Shown: positions 39,560 through 39,661 of the stretch, one piece after another | Layout of the letters: each line of letters begins with the position of its first letter | How positions within the stretch are numbered: the first letter of the stretch is position 1 | NCBI GenBank assembly: GCA_009778715.1 | Contig: WRFR01000015.1 | Span: 1-39,661 of the forward strand | Length of the DNA stretch: 39,661 bases | Direction of reading: 5' to 3' | Source of the DNA: Coriobacteriia bacterium | Lineage (GTDB): Bacteria; Actinomycetota; Coriobacteriia; WRKU01; WQUG01 | Position numbers and translations under genes: made by a program | The notes under the pieces: model-generated | Databases searched by the model: none | Told to the model about the DNA's origin: nothing | The model's input: only the letters and a program-made list of their open reading frames with translations

Positions 39560-39661
39560 TTACCAAATCCGATCAATATTAAGTGAGCGTAAAATATCCC
39601 GAGTGGCCTTATCAAGCTGAGGCCTATATCTGTGCTGTGCGCCATTGACAGAAAGCACGCC
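39560..39661 (-). CDS. C-terminal end of an unidentified protein running off the right edge
   Basis: On the minus strand, a frame open from the window edge to TAA (39560-39562) gives a hydrophilic ending with the string QLDKATRDILRSLNIDRIW, which reads like genuine protein. It is convergent with the immunity gene. It is too short to assign to a family. Confidence 0.35.
   Translation of the reverse strand, partial: GVLSVNGAQHRYRPQLDKATRDILRSLNIDRIW

Overview
The window looks like chromosome of a Gram-positive actinobacterium, most likely from the Coriobacteriia. This is inferred from two UPF0182-family membrane proteins, a wall-polymer (teichoic-acid type) cluster, a surface protein with a sortase-like tail, a HisZ-HisG fusion and moderate, patchy base composition. 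The wall-polymer and right-end regions are visibly more AT-rich than the aro and his regions. No 16S rRNA or other decisive marker is present, so the assignment is tentative.

Layout, left to right. (1) 180-1790, minus strand: two small single-pass membrane proteins with Pro/Gln/Ala-rich N-terminal tails. (2) 2091-14568, plus strand: a wall-glycopolymer locus with three CDP-glycerol:glycerophosphotransferase-family enzymes, a YfhO-type membrane glycosyltransferase, a polysaccharide pyruvyl transferase, an ABC-2 export permease, its ATPase with a C-terminal cargo-binding-like domain, an extended SDR enzyme and an IspD/TarI-type cytidylyltransferase. Short unexplained coding scraps lie between several of these genes, one containing an 11-G tract. 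(3) 14737-20882: tandem UPF0182 paralogues and a DMT-family exporter. (4) 20940-25192: DAHP synthase, prephenate dehydrogenase, EPSP synthase and chorismate synthase, closed by a palindrome that contains the aroC stop codon. (5) 25372-25920, minus strand: a YgjP-type metallopeptidase. (6) 26135-29143: a 1002-residue secreted surface protein. (7) 29415-37151: a tightly overlapping histidine operon, hisZG-D-C-B-A-F-I-E-K. (8) 37214-37299: tRNA-Leu(CAA), followed by short direct repeats, the 3' piece of an RHS gene ending in a probable restriction-endonuclease-fold toxin, its probable immunity gene, and the end of another reading frame on the minus strand.

How the genes work together. Region 2 plausibly makes a CDP-activated polyol or related precursor, polymerises polyol phosphates in the cytoplasm, decorates the chain and exports it through a TagGH/Wzm-Wzt-type transporter. 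Region 4 supplies chorismate and commits part of it to tyrosine. Region 7 encodes every histidine step except the HisH glutaminase, which is absent where it often lies, between hisB and hisA. Region 8 looks like an orphan polymorphic-toxin cassette beside a tRNA gene.

Most noteworthy: the toxin/immunity cassette; the his operon with a HisZ-HisG fusion, no hisH, and a perfect 33-bp inverted repeat forming the end of the hisC reading frame; related-looking palindromes holding the stop codons of aroC and hisA; and the poly-G small ORF with other gene scraps in the wall-polymer locus.
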